Assembly: GCA_035514535.1 (NCBI GenBank)
Contig: DATKAZ010000055.1
Span: forward strand, 1 to 64,000
Direction: 5' to 3'
From: XN24 sp035514535
GTDB lineage: Bacteria; Pseudomonadota; Gammaproteobacteria; Steroidobacterales; XN24
Length of the DNA stretch: 64,000 nucleotides
This document shows, piece by piece, positions 41,545 through 49,952 of the stretch; within the stretch, counting starts at the first letter, position 1, and each line of letters starts with the position of its first letter. A program made the position numbers and the translations under genes. The notes below the pieces were generated by a model, which worked only from the letters and a program-made list of their open reading frames with translations, had not been told where the DNA came from and did not search any database.

Positions 41545-42702
41545 CTAGCTGCGCGCCGCCACGGCCCAGGCGAATCGCAACACCCTGCTGTACGACTCGG
41601 CCGGATACTCGGCATCAGGGCGTCGCCAGGCGATGCTGTCGGCGCACGCCAGCGCAGGCAGCAAGCCGAGGCAGTCCCGCCCCGCCTCGGGCGGCGCCAG
41701 GCTCCATGGCGACAGGCACACGAGGTGAGAGTGCCGCGCACCATGCATCAGCACGGCACGATCCAGCGCACACGCATCTGCGACTTCGAGCCGTCCCGGC
41801 AGGGGGAACGGCTGCAAGCCTCCCGAGACGCCGCGGGCGCGCGCCAGGCGTACCGAGGCCGCGCGCGCACCGTCACGAAACGCCTCCAGCCTGCCCTTCA
41901 CCCAATTCAGCGCTGCGAAGCTGCGCGGGTCGCGTCCTCGCGCGATCAGCGCGCGGGCGATGCCGCCCAGCTGGAGCGCGAGGCGCCGCGGACCGCCGGA
42001 GCATGGCTGCTGTGCGAGCATTTCGTCCGCTGCGGTCACGATTCGGCCGGCAATGCGGCCGAGGACCGCGGGGCGATCTCGGCTGGCTTTGATCAACGCG
42101 CCGAAATCGAGCGCCAGGCTGAGACGACACGGTGCGGCGGGAATCAGCTCCGCCGCGCCCGGCGACGGCCCTAGCCAGCGCTGCCCCGGCGCCAGGACGG
42201 AGAGGCCGGACCCGGGGATCTCCGGTACCAGGCTGACCGACGGGGCGCAGTCCGCGAGCGCCAGCAGGCCACCCCACCAGCGGCGCGCGTGCGCCTCGCC
42301 GCTTTCTCCAAGGGCCACGGCCCGGCCGCGCTGGATCGCCTCCAGGGCGCCGTGCGGCATCAGCAGGTAGATCGGTGGCACGCCGCCGCAGGCGCCGAGC
42401 GCGGCCAGCGCCCACTCCTGCGGATCCGCCACGGCGCCGGGCAGCGCGAGCGCCTGCGGCGCCAGAGTCCTGCCTTCCCGGCCGAGTCGGCCTGCGAGTG
42501 TGCCGAGCAACTCGGCCACGGCGTGCGATTCACCGTGCCCGTACAGCCGCAGCGTCGTCCTGCAGCCCGCATCGCGCGCCTCACTCAACGCCGCCGCCGG
42601 CACGGCGAGGGCGTCGCCGTCACACGCGATATCCAGGGCCACTACCCGGGCGGGCGCCGGCGGCGTCCCTGCCACCAGCGCCCGGAGCTCATCATGGTCC
42701 AC
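41545..42702 (-). CDS. Protein resembling the C-terminal half of a ribonucleotide reductase, without the catalytic motif
   Basis: I read this 385-residue product as a degenerate relative of the ribonucleotide reductase large subunit, mainly the class II type. The landmarks appear in the right order. RWWGGLLALADCAPSVSL with SGL resembles the region before NNL. At 175-198 the NPCGE...CNLGSINL region is replaced by GPSPGAAELIPAAPCRLS, so the radical Cys and the Glu are gone. GGPRRLALQLGGIARALIARG (236-256) matches RRIGLG.xGLADAL. RDGARAASVRLARARG (276-291) matches the A..ASV.LA..RG helix. HGARHSHLVCLSP (320-332) matches HG.RNSHLL.IAP. The GTG at 42702 has GGAGG nine bases upstream; an ATG at 42762 lacks a site. 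It is divergent from the small gene at 42875. The homology was judged by eye, so treat it as a hypothesis. Confidence 0.6.
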   Translation of the reverse strand: MDHDELRALVAGTPPAPARVVALDIACDGDALAVPAAALSEARDAGCRTTLRLYGHGESHAVAELLGTLAGRLGREGRTLAPQALALPGAVADPQEWALAALGACGGVPPIYLLMPHGALEAIQRGRAVALGESGEAHARRWWGGLLALADCAPSVSLVPEIPGSGLSVLAPGQRWLGPSPGAAELIPAAPCRLSLALDFGALIKASRDRPAVLGRIAGRIVTAADEMLAQQPCSGGPRRLALQLGGIARALIARGRDPRSFAALNWVKGRLEAFRDGARAASVRLARARGVSGGLQPFPLPGRLEVADACALDRAVLMHGARHSHLVCLSPWSLAPPEAGRDCLGLLPALACADSIAWRRPDAEYPAESYSRVLRFAWAVAARS

Positions 42703-42874
42703 CCTCCCTGGCCTCCCATGCCTGTCCGTGATCCGTGTTCGAGTGTCACATTTGCGGACCATGCAGGTAAGGGCGGGAAAGCGGTGATTGCCGGCTGAAA
42801 CGCCGCTCGACGGCGGGCGCCTTGCAGCGACGCGCCGGGGACACCATGATTCACGTGTAGTACAGGAGGCACAC

Positions 42875-43204
42875 GTGAGAATCAGGGACCTGTTGAAACA
42901 CTGGGCCGGCACGCGCCAGCCGCAGCTGACGGCCGAGACCTACGCCATCCATCTCCCCCTCGAGGATGCGGCCCGGGTTCATGCCCTGGCGGAGATGTAT
43001 CCCGGCGTGCCGGAGGAGGACATCCTGCGCGACCTGCTCGCAGCGGCGCTCGCCGAATTCGAGGCCGCGATGCCCTACGAACCCGGCACGAAAGTCGCCA
43101 GCGAAGACGACTTCGGCGACCCGGTGTACGAGGACGCGGGCCCTACGCCGCGTTTCCTGGAACTCACCCGCAAGCACAAGGAGCGCCTCGCCCCGGACGG
43201 GTGA
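42875..43204 (+). CDS. Small conserved protein of unknown function
   Basis: The GTG at 42875 has ACAGGAGGC upstream and gives 109 residues. It starts VRIRDLLKHWAG and contains LPLEDAARVHALAEMYPGVPEEDILRDLLAAAL, then PVYEDAGPTPRFLELTRKHKERL. I recall similar pseudomonad proteins carrying the name 'type 1 pili tip component', but nothing here (no signal peptide, no pilin features) supports that. It looks cytosolic and mostly helical. YajQ is encoded 12 bases downstream, so the two are probably cotranscribed. Confidence 0.8.
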   Translation: MRIRDLLKHWAGTRQPQLTAETYAIHLPLEDAARVHALAEMYPGVPEEDILRDLLAAALAEFEAAMPYEPGTKVASEDDFGDPVYEDAGPTPRFLELTRKHKERLAPDG

Positions 43205-43216
43205 GGCGATATTGCC

Positions 43217-43699
43217 ATGCCGTCTTTCGACGTTGTATCAGAGCTCGACGGCCACGAGGTGGCCAATGCAGTGGACCAGGCCAACCGCGAAGTCGACACA
43301 CGCTTCGACTTCAAGGGCACCGGAGCGAAGTTTGAACTTGCGGACTTCGTGGTCGCCCTCGAGGCGGAGGCCGATTTCCAGCTCAAGCAGATGATCGACA
43401 TTCTCACGCAGAAGCTCTCGCGGCGCGGGATCGATGTCACCTGCATGAAGCCGGAAACGCCGGAGATCGCGCTCAACAAGGCGCGCCAGAAAGTCGTGCT
43501 GACCCACGGCATCGATTCCGACACCGCGCGCAAGATCGTCAAGCTCGTGAAGGACGCGAAGCTCAAGGTGCAGGCGCAGATCCAGGGCGACCAGGTGCGC
43601 GTCACGGGCAAGAAGCGTGACGATCTGCAGGACGTGATGGCGCTGTTGCGGAAAGCCGAGCTCGGCCTGCCGCTGCAGTTCACCAACTTCCGCGATTAA
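43217..43699 (+). CDS. yajQ: YajQ family nucleotide-binding protein
   Basis: The 160-residue protein opens PSFDVVSELDGHEVANAVDQANREVDTRFDFKG and contains AEADFQLKQMIDIL, and ends with LPLQFTNFRD, all canonical for YajQ. Members have been reported to bind cyclic di-GMP in some gammaproteobacteria and influence virulence genes, and to bind RNA or nucleotides in others. A cyclic di-GMP turnover protein is encoded at 2284. The gene is followed by an inverted repeat at 43712. Confidence 0.94.
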   Translation: MPSFDVVSELDGHEVANAVDQANREVDTRFDFKGTGAKFELADFVVALEAEADFQLKQMIDILTQKLSRRGIDVTCMKPETPEIALNKARQKVVLTHGIDSDTARKIVKLVKDAKLKVQAQIQGDQVRVTGKKRDDLQDVMALLRKAELGLPLQFTNFRD

Positions 43700-43711
43700 G
43701 GGGGAAGAATT

Positions 43712-43816
43712 CTCGCGCAGAGACGCGGAGATGCAAAGAGGGAAAGAGTTGTGTATATCGCATTCGAATACTTGATCATGTCTCCGCGGCTCTGCACCTC
43801 CGCGTCTCTGCGCGAG
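43712..43816. repeat. Inverted repeat element between yajQ and the GST gene
   Basis: CTCGCGCAGAGACGCGGAG (43712-43730) recurs inverted at 43798-43816 with no mismatch over 19 bases, and pairing extends to about 27 bases with two or three mismatches. The spacer is about 67 bases and AT-richer than its surroundings. The GCAGAGACGC word is a frequent interspersed repeat motif in many bacteria. It could be a short mobile remnant or form a hairpin in the yajQ transcript. Confidence 0.8.
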
Positions 43817-43826
43817 CTGCTTTGAA

Positions 43827-44495
43827 GTGATCGAGCTCTATACGGCCTCGACCCCGAACGGCAGGAAGATTTCCATCGCGCTCGAGGAAATGGGGCTGCC
43901 TTACGAAATCCATGCGATCGACCTCGCGGCGGGTGAGCAGAAGTCGCCGGAGTTTCTCGCCATCAGTCCGAACGGCCGCATTCCCGCGATCGTCGATCGC
44001 GATGCCGGTGACTTCGCGGTATTCGAGTCCGGCGCGATTCTCATGTGGCTGGCAGACAAGTCCGGCAGGTTCCTGGCGCACGAGGCCAAGGCGCGCTCCG
44101 TGACGCTGCAGTGGCTGTTCTTCCAGGTCGGCGGCATCGGGCCCATGCAGGGCCAGGCCAACGTCTTCTATCGCTACGCCGAGGAGAAGATCGAGTATGC
44201 GATCGGCCGTTACCAGCGCGAGGTGCGCCGCCTGTTCGAGGTGTACGACCGGCGCCTCGCGGAGCACGAGTACCTGGCCGGCGAATACTCTATCGCGGAC
44301 ATCGCGAGCTGGCCGTGGATCATCACGCATGACTGGTCCGGCGTGTCGGTGGACGGGCTCGACCACCTGCAGCGCTGGCTGGCCCTGGTAGGTACGCGCC
44401 CGGCCGTGCGACGCGGCATGAACGTGCCGAAGCGCTGGAATCCCAGGCCGGACATCGGGAAATTCGTCGGCGCGGCCCGTAAGATGCTGGTATAG
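43827..44495 (+). CDS. Glutathione S-transferase family protein (Nu-class/YfcG-like)
   Basis: The 222-residue protein starts at a GTG, 10 bases after the inverted repeat. The N-terminal thioredoxin-like domain has TPNGRKISIALEEMGLPYEI and SPNGRIPAIVD (cis-Pro), and ESGAILMWLADK; the helical domain has YSIADIASWPWI. TPNG..K.SIALEE is the feature of Nu-class enzymes such as YfcG and YghU, which act as disulfide-bond reductases with glutathione. No Cys is present in the active-site motif, as in that class. A clear ribosome site is not visible. Confidence 0.85.
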   Translation: MIELYTASTPNGRKISIALEEMGLPYEIHAIDLAAGEQKSPEFLAISPNGRIPAIVDRDAGDFAVFESGAILMWLADKSGRFLAHEAKARSVTLQWLFFQVGGIGPMQGQANVFYRYAEEKIEYAIGRYQREVRRLFEVYDRRLAEHEYLAGEYSIADIASWPWIITHDWSGVSVDGLDHLQRWLALVGTRPAVRRGMNVPKRWNPRPDIGKFVGAARKMLV

Positions 44496-44497
44496 GC

Positions 44498-47218
44498 ATG
44501 GCGACCGAGCCGCCTCGCGAGCCGATCCGCTTCGAGAGCAAGGATGCCGCCTTGCGGGACGACGTGCGCGAGCTCGGTGCCATCGTCGGGGAGGTCATCG
44601 CCGAGCAATGCGGCGAAGCCGTCTTCCAGGCCGTGGAGCAGATCCGGCGGGCGGCAATCCTGCAGCGCGAGACCGGCGAACGGGGCGACCTGCGCGCGTT
44701 GCTCGATTCTCTCGGCCCGGCGGCGGCCACCGACGTCATTCGCGGCTTTTCGGCCTACTTCCAGGTCGTGAACATCGCCGAGAAGGTGCATCGGATCCGG
44801 CGCCGCAGGGAGTGGTTGCGCGACACGCGGCAATTGCGTTCCGACAGCCTCGAGGCGGCGATGCGGCTGCTCGCCGAGCACCGCCCCGAGCCGGCGGCGG
44901 CCAAGGCGTTTCTCGACGGCCTGCTGATCGAGCCGGTGTTCACTGCGCATCCGACCGAGCCGACGCGCCGCACGATCCTCCTCAAGCAGCAGCAGATCGC
45001 ACGCCGCCTGGTGGAGCGCATGGACAGCTCGCGCACGCCGCAGGAACAGGCGACGCTGCTGGCGAACATCCGCGCCCAGGTCACTGCGGCCTGGCAGACG
45101 GAGGAGCACCCGAGCACGCGCATCACCGTTGCGGACGAACGCGAGCAGGTATTGTTCTTTCTTGCGGAGAGCATCTATCGCGTGATTCCCGCGGTCTACG
45201 AGCACCTCGAGCAGGCGATCGGCGAGACCTGGGGCGACGCGCCCGATGCGCCGCGTCCCGGCATCATCTTCCGCTTCGGCAGCTGGGTGGGCGGCGACAT
45301 GGACGGCAATCCGAACGTCGGCCCGGACACCATCCGCGAGACGCTCGCCCTCCACCGCCGCACCGCGCTGGACCTCTATCGCGCCGAACTGCACAAGGTC
45401 GCGCGGGAACTCTCGCAGTCGCCGAGCCGGACCGGCTTTTCGCCCGCGCTGCTCGCGCAGGTCGCAGCCTACGCGAAGTCTTTTCCCGACGCGCTCGAGC
45501 GCGTCTCGCCGCGCCATCGCGACATGCCCTACAGGGTGTTCTGCGCGCAGATCGCGCGACGCCTCGCCGCGACCCGCGCGGCGGCGAAGGGCGGCTACCC
45601 GCACGCCGAGGACTTTATAACTGATCTGCGCCTCATGGCCGCAAGCCTGGCGACGAACAAGGGCCGCAACGCCGGCATGTTCGCCGTGGACCGGCTGCTG
45701 TGGCGCGCGGAAACGTTTCGTTTTCACCTGGCGACGCTCGACCTGCGCCAGGATTCGGAGGTCCACCGGCGCTGCATCGCGCACGGCCTGCGCGACGAGC
45801 ACTGGCTGGCACGGCCCCGCGCGGAGCGGGCCGACCGGTTGCGGCAGCTGCTCGACGAGGGCGTGCAGTGCCCGCTGATCGAGGACGAGGAGGCGGCCAG
45901 GACCCTGGAGGTGTTCCGCGCCGCCGGGGAGGCGCTGCAGGTCTACGGCGAGCGCGCCATCGGCCCGTACATCATCTCCATGGCACAGGGTGCCGACGAC
46001 GTGCTGGCGGTGCTCCTGATGGCTCGCTGGGCCGGGCTTAGCGACGCCGACGGCGTCGTACCGCTCGATATCGCGCCGCTGCTGGAGACGGTCGACGACC
46101 TCGAGCGCGGACCGGAGATCGTCGCCGAGCTTCTCGACGACCGGGTTTACAAGGCGCACCTGGAGACCCGGGCGCGGCGCCAGGTCGTCATGATCGGCTA
46201 TTCGGACTCCAACAAGGACTCCGGCATCGCCGCGGCCCGCTGGGCCCTGCACCTCGCGGAGGAGCGCCTCGTGGCCGTGGCGGAACAGCGCGGCCTGGAC
46301 CTGACCCTTTTCCACGGGCGCGGCGGCACCATCAGCCGGGGTGGCGGGCGCACGCGCACCGCGGCGCTGGCCGCCCCGCGCGGCGCCGTGCGCGGCCGGC
46401 TGCGCGTCACTGAGCAGGGAGAGATTATCAATGCGAAATACGGCTTGCGCGGCATAGCGATCCGCACGCTGGAGCAGGCGGCCAGCGCCGTTGCGGAGGC
46501 GACGCTCAGGGACGGCGGGGATCCGCCGCCGGCGCTGTGGCGCGAGATCATGGCCGAGATCGCGGCGCAGAGCCGTTCCACCTATCGCGCCCTGGTGCAC
46601 GAGGATGAGGGCTTTTACGCCTTCTTTCGGCAGGCCACTCCGATCGACGTCATCGAGCGGATGAATATCGGCTCGCGCCCTGCATCACGCCGCAGCATGA
46701 AGGGCATCAACGATCTGCGGGCCATCCCCTGGGTATTTGCCTGGACGCAGACACGGGCGATCCTGCCGGCCTGGTACGGGGTCGGCACCGCTCTCGAGGC
46801 CGCATTGATGCGCCACGGCGAGGAGCCGCTCAAGGAAATGGTCGACCGCTGGATGTTCCTGCGCGCCATGCTCGAGGACCTGGAGATGGTGCTCGCGAAA
46901 TGCGACATGCAGATCGCACGCCGCTATGCCGAGCTGGCGGACGAGCCGTTACAGCACTACCAGGAGATCATCCACGAGGAGTTCCGGCGCACCATGACCG
47001 TCGTCCTCAGGCTCAGGGGCGCGCGCGAGCTGCTCGAATCCGACGCGACGCTCAGCCGCACCATCCGGCTGCGCAACCCCTACGTCGATCCGATGAGCCT
47101 GTTGCAGATCGACCTGCTGCAGCGCTGGCGGGCGGGGGACCGGGAAGACGAGGGGCTGTTCCGGGCACTCTTGCTGTCCGTCAACGGCATCGCGCACGGG
47201 CTGCAGAACACCGGCTGA
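44498..47218 (+). CDS. ppc: Phosphoenolpyruvate carboxylase
   Basis: The 906-residue protein has VFTAHPTEPTRRT with the catalytic histidine, GSWVGGDMDGNPNV, MIGYSDSNKDSGIAAARWAL, FHGRGGTISRGGG and the C-terminal RNPYVDPM..LQIDLL. It carboxylates phosphoenolpyruvate to oxaloacetate to refill the TCA cycle. Length and order of motifs match E. coli Ppc. It starts two bases after the GST stop, so the two are likely cotranscribed. Confidence 0.96.
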   Translation: MATEPPREPIRFESKDAALRDDVRELGAIVGEVIAEQCGEAVFQAVEQIRRAAILQRETGERGDLRALLDSLGPAAATDVIRGFSAYFQVVNIAEKVHRIRRRREWLRDTRQLRSDSLEAAMRLLAEHRPEPAAAKAFLDGLLIEPVFTAHPTEPTRRTILLKQQQIARRLVERMDSSRTPQEQATLLANIRAQVTAAWQTEEHPSTRITVADEREQVLFFLAESIYRVIPAVYEHLEQAIGETWGDAPDAPRPGIIFRFGSWVGGDMDGNPNVGPDTIRETLALHRRTALDLYRAELHKVARELSQSPSRTGFSPALLAQVAAYAKSFPDALERVSPRHRDMPYRVFCAQIARRLAATRAAAKGGYPHAEDFITDLRLMAASLATNKGRNAGMFAVDRLLWRAETFRFHLATLDLRQDSEVHRRCIAHGLRDEHWLARPRAERADRLRQLLDEGVQCPLIEDEEAARTLEVFRAAGEALQVYGERAIGPYIISMAQGADDVLAVLLMARWAGLSDADGVVPLDIAPLLETVDDLERGPEIVAELLDDRVYKAHLETRARRQVVMIGYSDSNKDSGIAAARWALHLAEERLVAVAEQRGLDLTLFHGRGGTISRGGGRTRTAALAAPRGAVRGRLRVTEQGEIINAKYGLRGIAIRTLEQAASAVAEATLRDGGDPPPALWREIMAEIAAQSRSTYRALVHEDEGFYAFFRQATPIDVIERMNIGSRPASRRSMKGINDLRAIPWVFAWTQTRAILPAWYGVGTALEAALMRHGEEPLKEMVDRWMFLRAMLEDLEMVLAKCDMQIARRYAELADEPLQHYQEIIHEEFRRTMTVVLRLRGARELLESDATLSRTIRLRNPYVDPMSLLQIDLLQRWRAGDREDEGLFRALLLSVNGIAHGLQNTG

Positions 47219-47232
47219 TCATCCCGCCGCGA

Positions 47233-48696
47233 CTACCTCCGCGCCCTGGCAGTCAGGCGCAGCCGACCCGCGAAACCCTTCGCCGACTCGAGCGGAATCA
47301 GCCAGTCCTCGCCGTCGCGCATGGCATCGGTCCCGCGCGACTCTCCCCAGTGGTCGTCGGCCAGGACGTAGCGCAGGTTCCAGCCTTCCTCGGCCCGCGT
47401 GGCGCGAATCGTCACGTTGTTGCGAAACAGGTTCTCGCCCGGGATGTGGCGGCGCGTCACCGACGTACCGTCGATGGTGTAGCCGGTGGTGGATACGGCG
47501 AGGTCGACGCTGAATACGAGCGTCCTGCCGACGGTAATTTTCGCGGTATCGAGGAACGTGGAGAACAGGACCGGGGAGCGCGGCGCTTCGAGCGGCTCAC
47601 CCGCCGGCCCCAACAGCTCGTCGAAGCGGCGCAGCACTGCCGAATGTGTCTCGATACGACGCTCGGAGAGCTTGAACATGAAAGCGCCGCGCGGCGCGAC
47701 CGTCGCCTCGAAATAATACGAGCCGCGCACCCTTTGCCCCTGCTCGAAGGCGCGCCGGATACTCGGCGGCAACGGCAGGCGACTGGGCTCGAGCACGCCC
47801 GTCATGCAGATATCGCCGAACAGGAAACGCACCAGGTTCTGGTAGCCCTCCTCCGAATTGACGATTCCGTAGGTGCCGCTGTGACTGCGGTACACGAAGG
47901 CCCGCGGCGCGCCACGGACGGTCGCGTTCTCGATGCGCACGAGTCCATCGCTCATCTCTCCGGCGGCGATGCGCGCGATGCCGTAATCCCGGTGATTAGT
48001 GCCGACGAGGCAGAAGAAGCGCTCAACCGGAAAGCGGCCGTTCAGTGAATCCACGCGATCCGCATTGCGCGGCAGCCCGAGATACTCCGCCATTCGCTTG
48101 CGATTGAAATTGTTCATGTCCCACAGGCCGAGCACAGCAGGGACGTTCACGCCCGCCAGCTCGATGCCGTTGTGCGGTGTCGCGTAGGTGAATACCCGAT
48201 CGACGAGCGCGCGGTCGGCGTCCGTGCTGATGGCGTCGTTCTGCAGGAAGGCGCGGCACACCAGCCCACCCATGGAATGGGCGACCAGGTGGGCGCGAAA
48301 CCCGGCGCGCAGCCCGGCATCGTCACCGCAGACCTGGTCGCGCAACTGGTGGATGAGCTGCCGCAGTCCCTGTGCCGCCTCGACGATCGACAGCGGCTTC
48401 CCGGAGCCGAAGTCCCGGTCCGCCGCCTCGTAGTAGCGGTAGATGACGACGCTCCTTGCGGGGATCCGGCCGGTGATCTCGCCGCCGTCCCGGTAAACGT
48501 CCTGGTAGCCGTGATCCTTCATCAGGCGAATCAGCGGTGACTCGAACACGTGGCGGATCACGGTGCCGCGCCAGTCCTGGCGCGCCTTCGTCGTGCCGCG
48601 ATTGAAGCCCATGTACGGCGTGGCCACGGTCGCCGCGATCTCCGACGGACGCATCGCGTAGCCGCGCACGTAGATGATCGGGAAGTACGGGCCCAT
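47233..48696 (-). CDS. Putative alpha/beta hydrolase (lipase/esterase-like) with C-terminal beta domain
   Basis: The 487-residue protein has an N-terminal alpha/beta hydrolase domain (about residues 1-270) with the strand YFPIIYVRGYAM, the nucleophile elbow HLVAHSMGGLV (Ser141) and a YATPHNGIEL segment typical of PGAP1/lipase-like enzymes. The C-terminal part (about 290-487) is rich in beta strands (GSYYFEATVAPRGAFMFKLS) and has no clear match. No signal peptide is visible. The catalytic Asp and His are not certain. The substrate is unknown. It shares orientation with the lipoprotein gene at 48727, 30 bases away. Confidence 0.72.
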   Translation of the reverse strand: MGPYFPIIYVRGYAMRPSEIAATVATPYMGFNRGTTKARQDWRGTVIRHVFESPLIRLMKDHGYQDVYRDGGEITGRIPARSVVIYRYYEAADRDFGSGKPLSIVEAAQGLRQLIHQLRDQVCGDDAGLRAGFRAHLVAHSMGGLVCRAFLQNDAISTDADRALVDRVFTYATPHNGIELAGVNVPAVLGLWDMNNFNRKRMAEYLGLPRNADRVDSLNGRFPVERFFCLVGTNHRDYGIARIAAGEMSDGLVRIENATVRGAPRAFVYRSHSGTYGIVNSEEGYQNLVRFLFGDICMTGVLEPSRLPLPPSIRRAFEQGQRVRGSYYFEATVAPRGAFMFKLSERRIETHSAVLRRFDELLGPAGEPLEAPRSPVLFSTFLDTAKITVGRTLVFSVDLAVSTTGYTIDGTSVTRRHIPGENLFRNNVTIRATRAEEGWNLRYVLADDHWGESRGTDAMRDGEDWLIPLESAKGFAGRLRLTARARR

Positions 48697-48726
48697 GCTC
48701 AGCCTCCCCGGCGCAACCCGCCGAAT

Positions 48727-49296
48727 TCAATCCGGGGCGCGGTCCGGAAAGGCCTCGAGAATCCCGCGCACCGCCTCGGCCACTTCTGCGGCGGTCGGCT
48801 CCGGCGTTCGAAACGCGTTCTCCAGCGTACCGCGCCAGACCTCGGCATTCAGCCCCACGTCGATGACGTCGATCGCCAGGTTGCCGAACGTGCGCCGCCC
48901 GCCACCGACCGGCACGCTGACGCCGACGCTGCCACCGAAGCTCCCGCCCCAGCGGCCGGCACCCAGCCCCACGCTGACCGGGGAACGCGGCCGGTCCCCG
49001 GTGTAGATCGCCCCCGAGACCCGGCAGTCCGGCGACTCGCCGTCGTCCGTGTAGCCTTTCGCTTGCAGCGCCCGCATCACTTCCCCGCGAACCCGCTGCT
49101 CGGCAATCGAGGCCGGCCGCTCAGGGTTCTCCAGCCAGGCAACGCTGCCGCAGTCAAGCGGCTCGTCCGCGGTGTCCACGTACAGCTGCGGTGCCGTTGC
49201 GCAACCGGCCAGCAGCAACAGGCCGAGCGCGGCTGCCGCCGGCAGGACTCCGCGGGCGGCGATGAATTCTCTCTCGGGGCAGCGTTGCGATTTCAC
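48727..49296 (-). CDS. DUF4136 lipoprotein
   Basis: The GTG at 49296 is preceded by GGAG at suitable spacing and gives 189 residues; an upstream ATG at 49362 is less likely because it would put the signal peptide far inside. The lipobox LLLAGC follows a hydrophobic stretch (Cys near residue 32). The mature protein has the glycine-rich segment GRWGGSFGGSVGVSVPVGGG and the DUF4136 ending with WRGTLENAF...AAEVAEAVRGILEAFP. The function of these envelope lipoproteins is unknown. Confidence 0.82.
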   Translation of the reverse strand: MKSQRCPEREFIAARGVLPAAAALGLLLLAGCATAPQLYVDTADEPLDCGSVAWLENPERPASIAEQRVRGEVMRALQAKGYTDDGESPDCRVSGAIYTGDRPRSPVSVGLGAGRWGGSFGGSVGVSVPVGGGRRTFGNLAIDVIDVGLNAEVWRGTLENAFRTPEPTAAEVAEAVRGILEAFPDRAPD

Positions 49297-49370
49297 GAGT
49301 TGTGCTCCAGCTGGCGTATTGTGCGGCCGCCAGGAGATCGGGGCGGCGCGGCTGTACTGCATTGTCGCCG

Positions 49371-49398
49371 ATTATTCGCTCCGACAGTCGCAAGTCAA
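49371..49398 (-). promoter_or_regulatory. Candidate sigma-70 promoter for the DUF4136 lipoprotein gene
   Basis: On the minus strand, TTGACT (49398-49393) and AATAAT (49376-49371) are separated by 16 bases, about 75 bases upstream of the start at 49296. The -35 element is strong. Confidence 0.45.
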
Positions 49399-49424
49399 CC
49401 GCGCCGCCGCTCCGGCGCAACGGG

Positions 49425-49778
49425 TCACCGCTCGCGGCGGCCGCGATGCTTGTCGCGCCGTGAGTCATAGCGGTGTCCCCGGTGGCCCCTCCAGCGATGA
49501 TCCGCCTTCCCCGCGCGATAGACGTGCTTGCGGTAGTCGTGACTGTGGACAACGACTCTGGGCGGCGAGGGATAATAGGTGCGGTACCGGACCGGGTAGT
49601 GCCGGGACGGGACGTAATGCACCACCGGCGCATACCGCACGTGATGGCCGTTCAGCGCGGTGCCCACGATCGTGCCGAGCACGAAGTAGGCGGCTTCGTC
49701 GTGGGCCTCGGCCCGGTTACCGGCCAGCGCCAGCGCCAGCGCCGACCCCAGGATCCCGACTGCAAGTAACTTGTTCAT
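49425..49778 (-). CDS. Small exported basic protein of unknown function
   Basis: The ATG at 49778 has TGGAGG eight bases upstream. The 117-residue product has a signal peptide (about residues 1-25, ending RAEAH). The mature part is rich in His, Arg and Tyr (VHYVPSRHYPVRYRTYYPSPP, then a strongly basic C-terminus with HRGHR and RRDKHRGRRER). It recalls small RcnB-like or metal-related periplasmic proteins but I cannot assign a family. Upstream at 49831 is a pair of direct repeats that may be a response-regulator site. Confidence 0.68.
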   Translation of the reverse strand: MNKLLAVGILGSALALALAGNRAEAHDEAAYFVLGTIVGTALNGHHVRYAPVVHYVPSRHYPVRYRTYYPSPPRVVVHSHDYRKHVYRAGKADHRWRGHRGHRYDSRRDKHRGRRER

Positions 49779-49830
49779 TGTCTTACGCCTCCAGCTTGAT
49801 TGCTGTACATACCGGAGGTTGCCGACAGCG

Positions 49831-49849
49831 GCCTGAACGGCGCCTGAAC
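49831..49849. promoter_or_regulatory. Direct-repeat operator, OmpR-family style
   Basis: GCCTGAAC occurs twice with a repeat period of 11 bases (49831-49838 and 49842-49849); on the minus strand it reads GTTCAGGC. Two half-sites on one helix face is the usual arrangement for OmpR/PhoB-type response regulators. It is placed between the divergent genes at 49778 and 49953 and could control either one. Confidence 0.45.
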
Positions 49850-49952
49850 GACACATCACCTGGTCGCACAGGGGCGCCCTGCTGCAGCGCAAACAGTCTT
49901 GTCGCACTGGGGTTACAATAGCCGCGTCCCAGGTTGAGCCCGGAGTGGCGGC

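Noticed and set aside
44210..46600. 796-codon open frame on the minus strand
   Set aside because: It is antisense to the ppc gene, which is complete and convincing.
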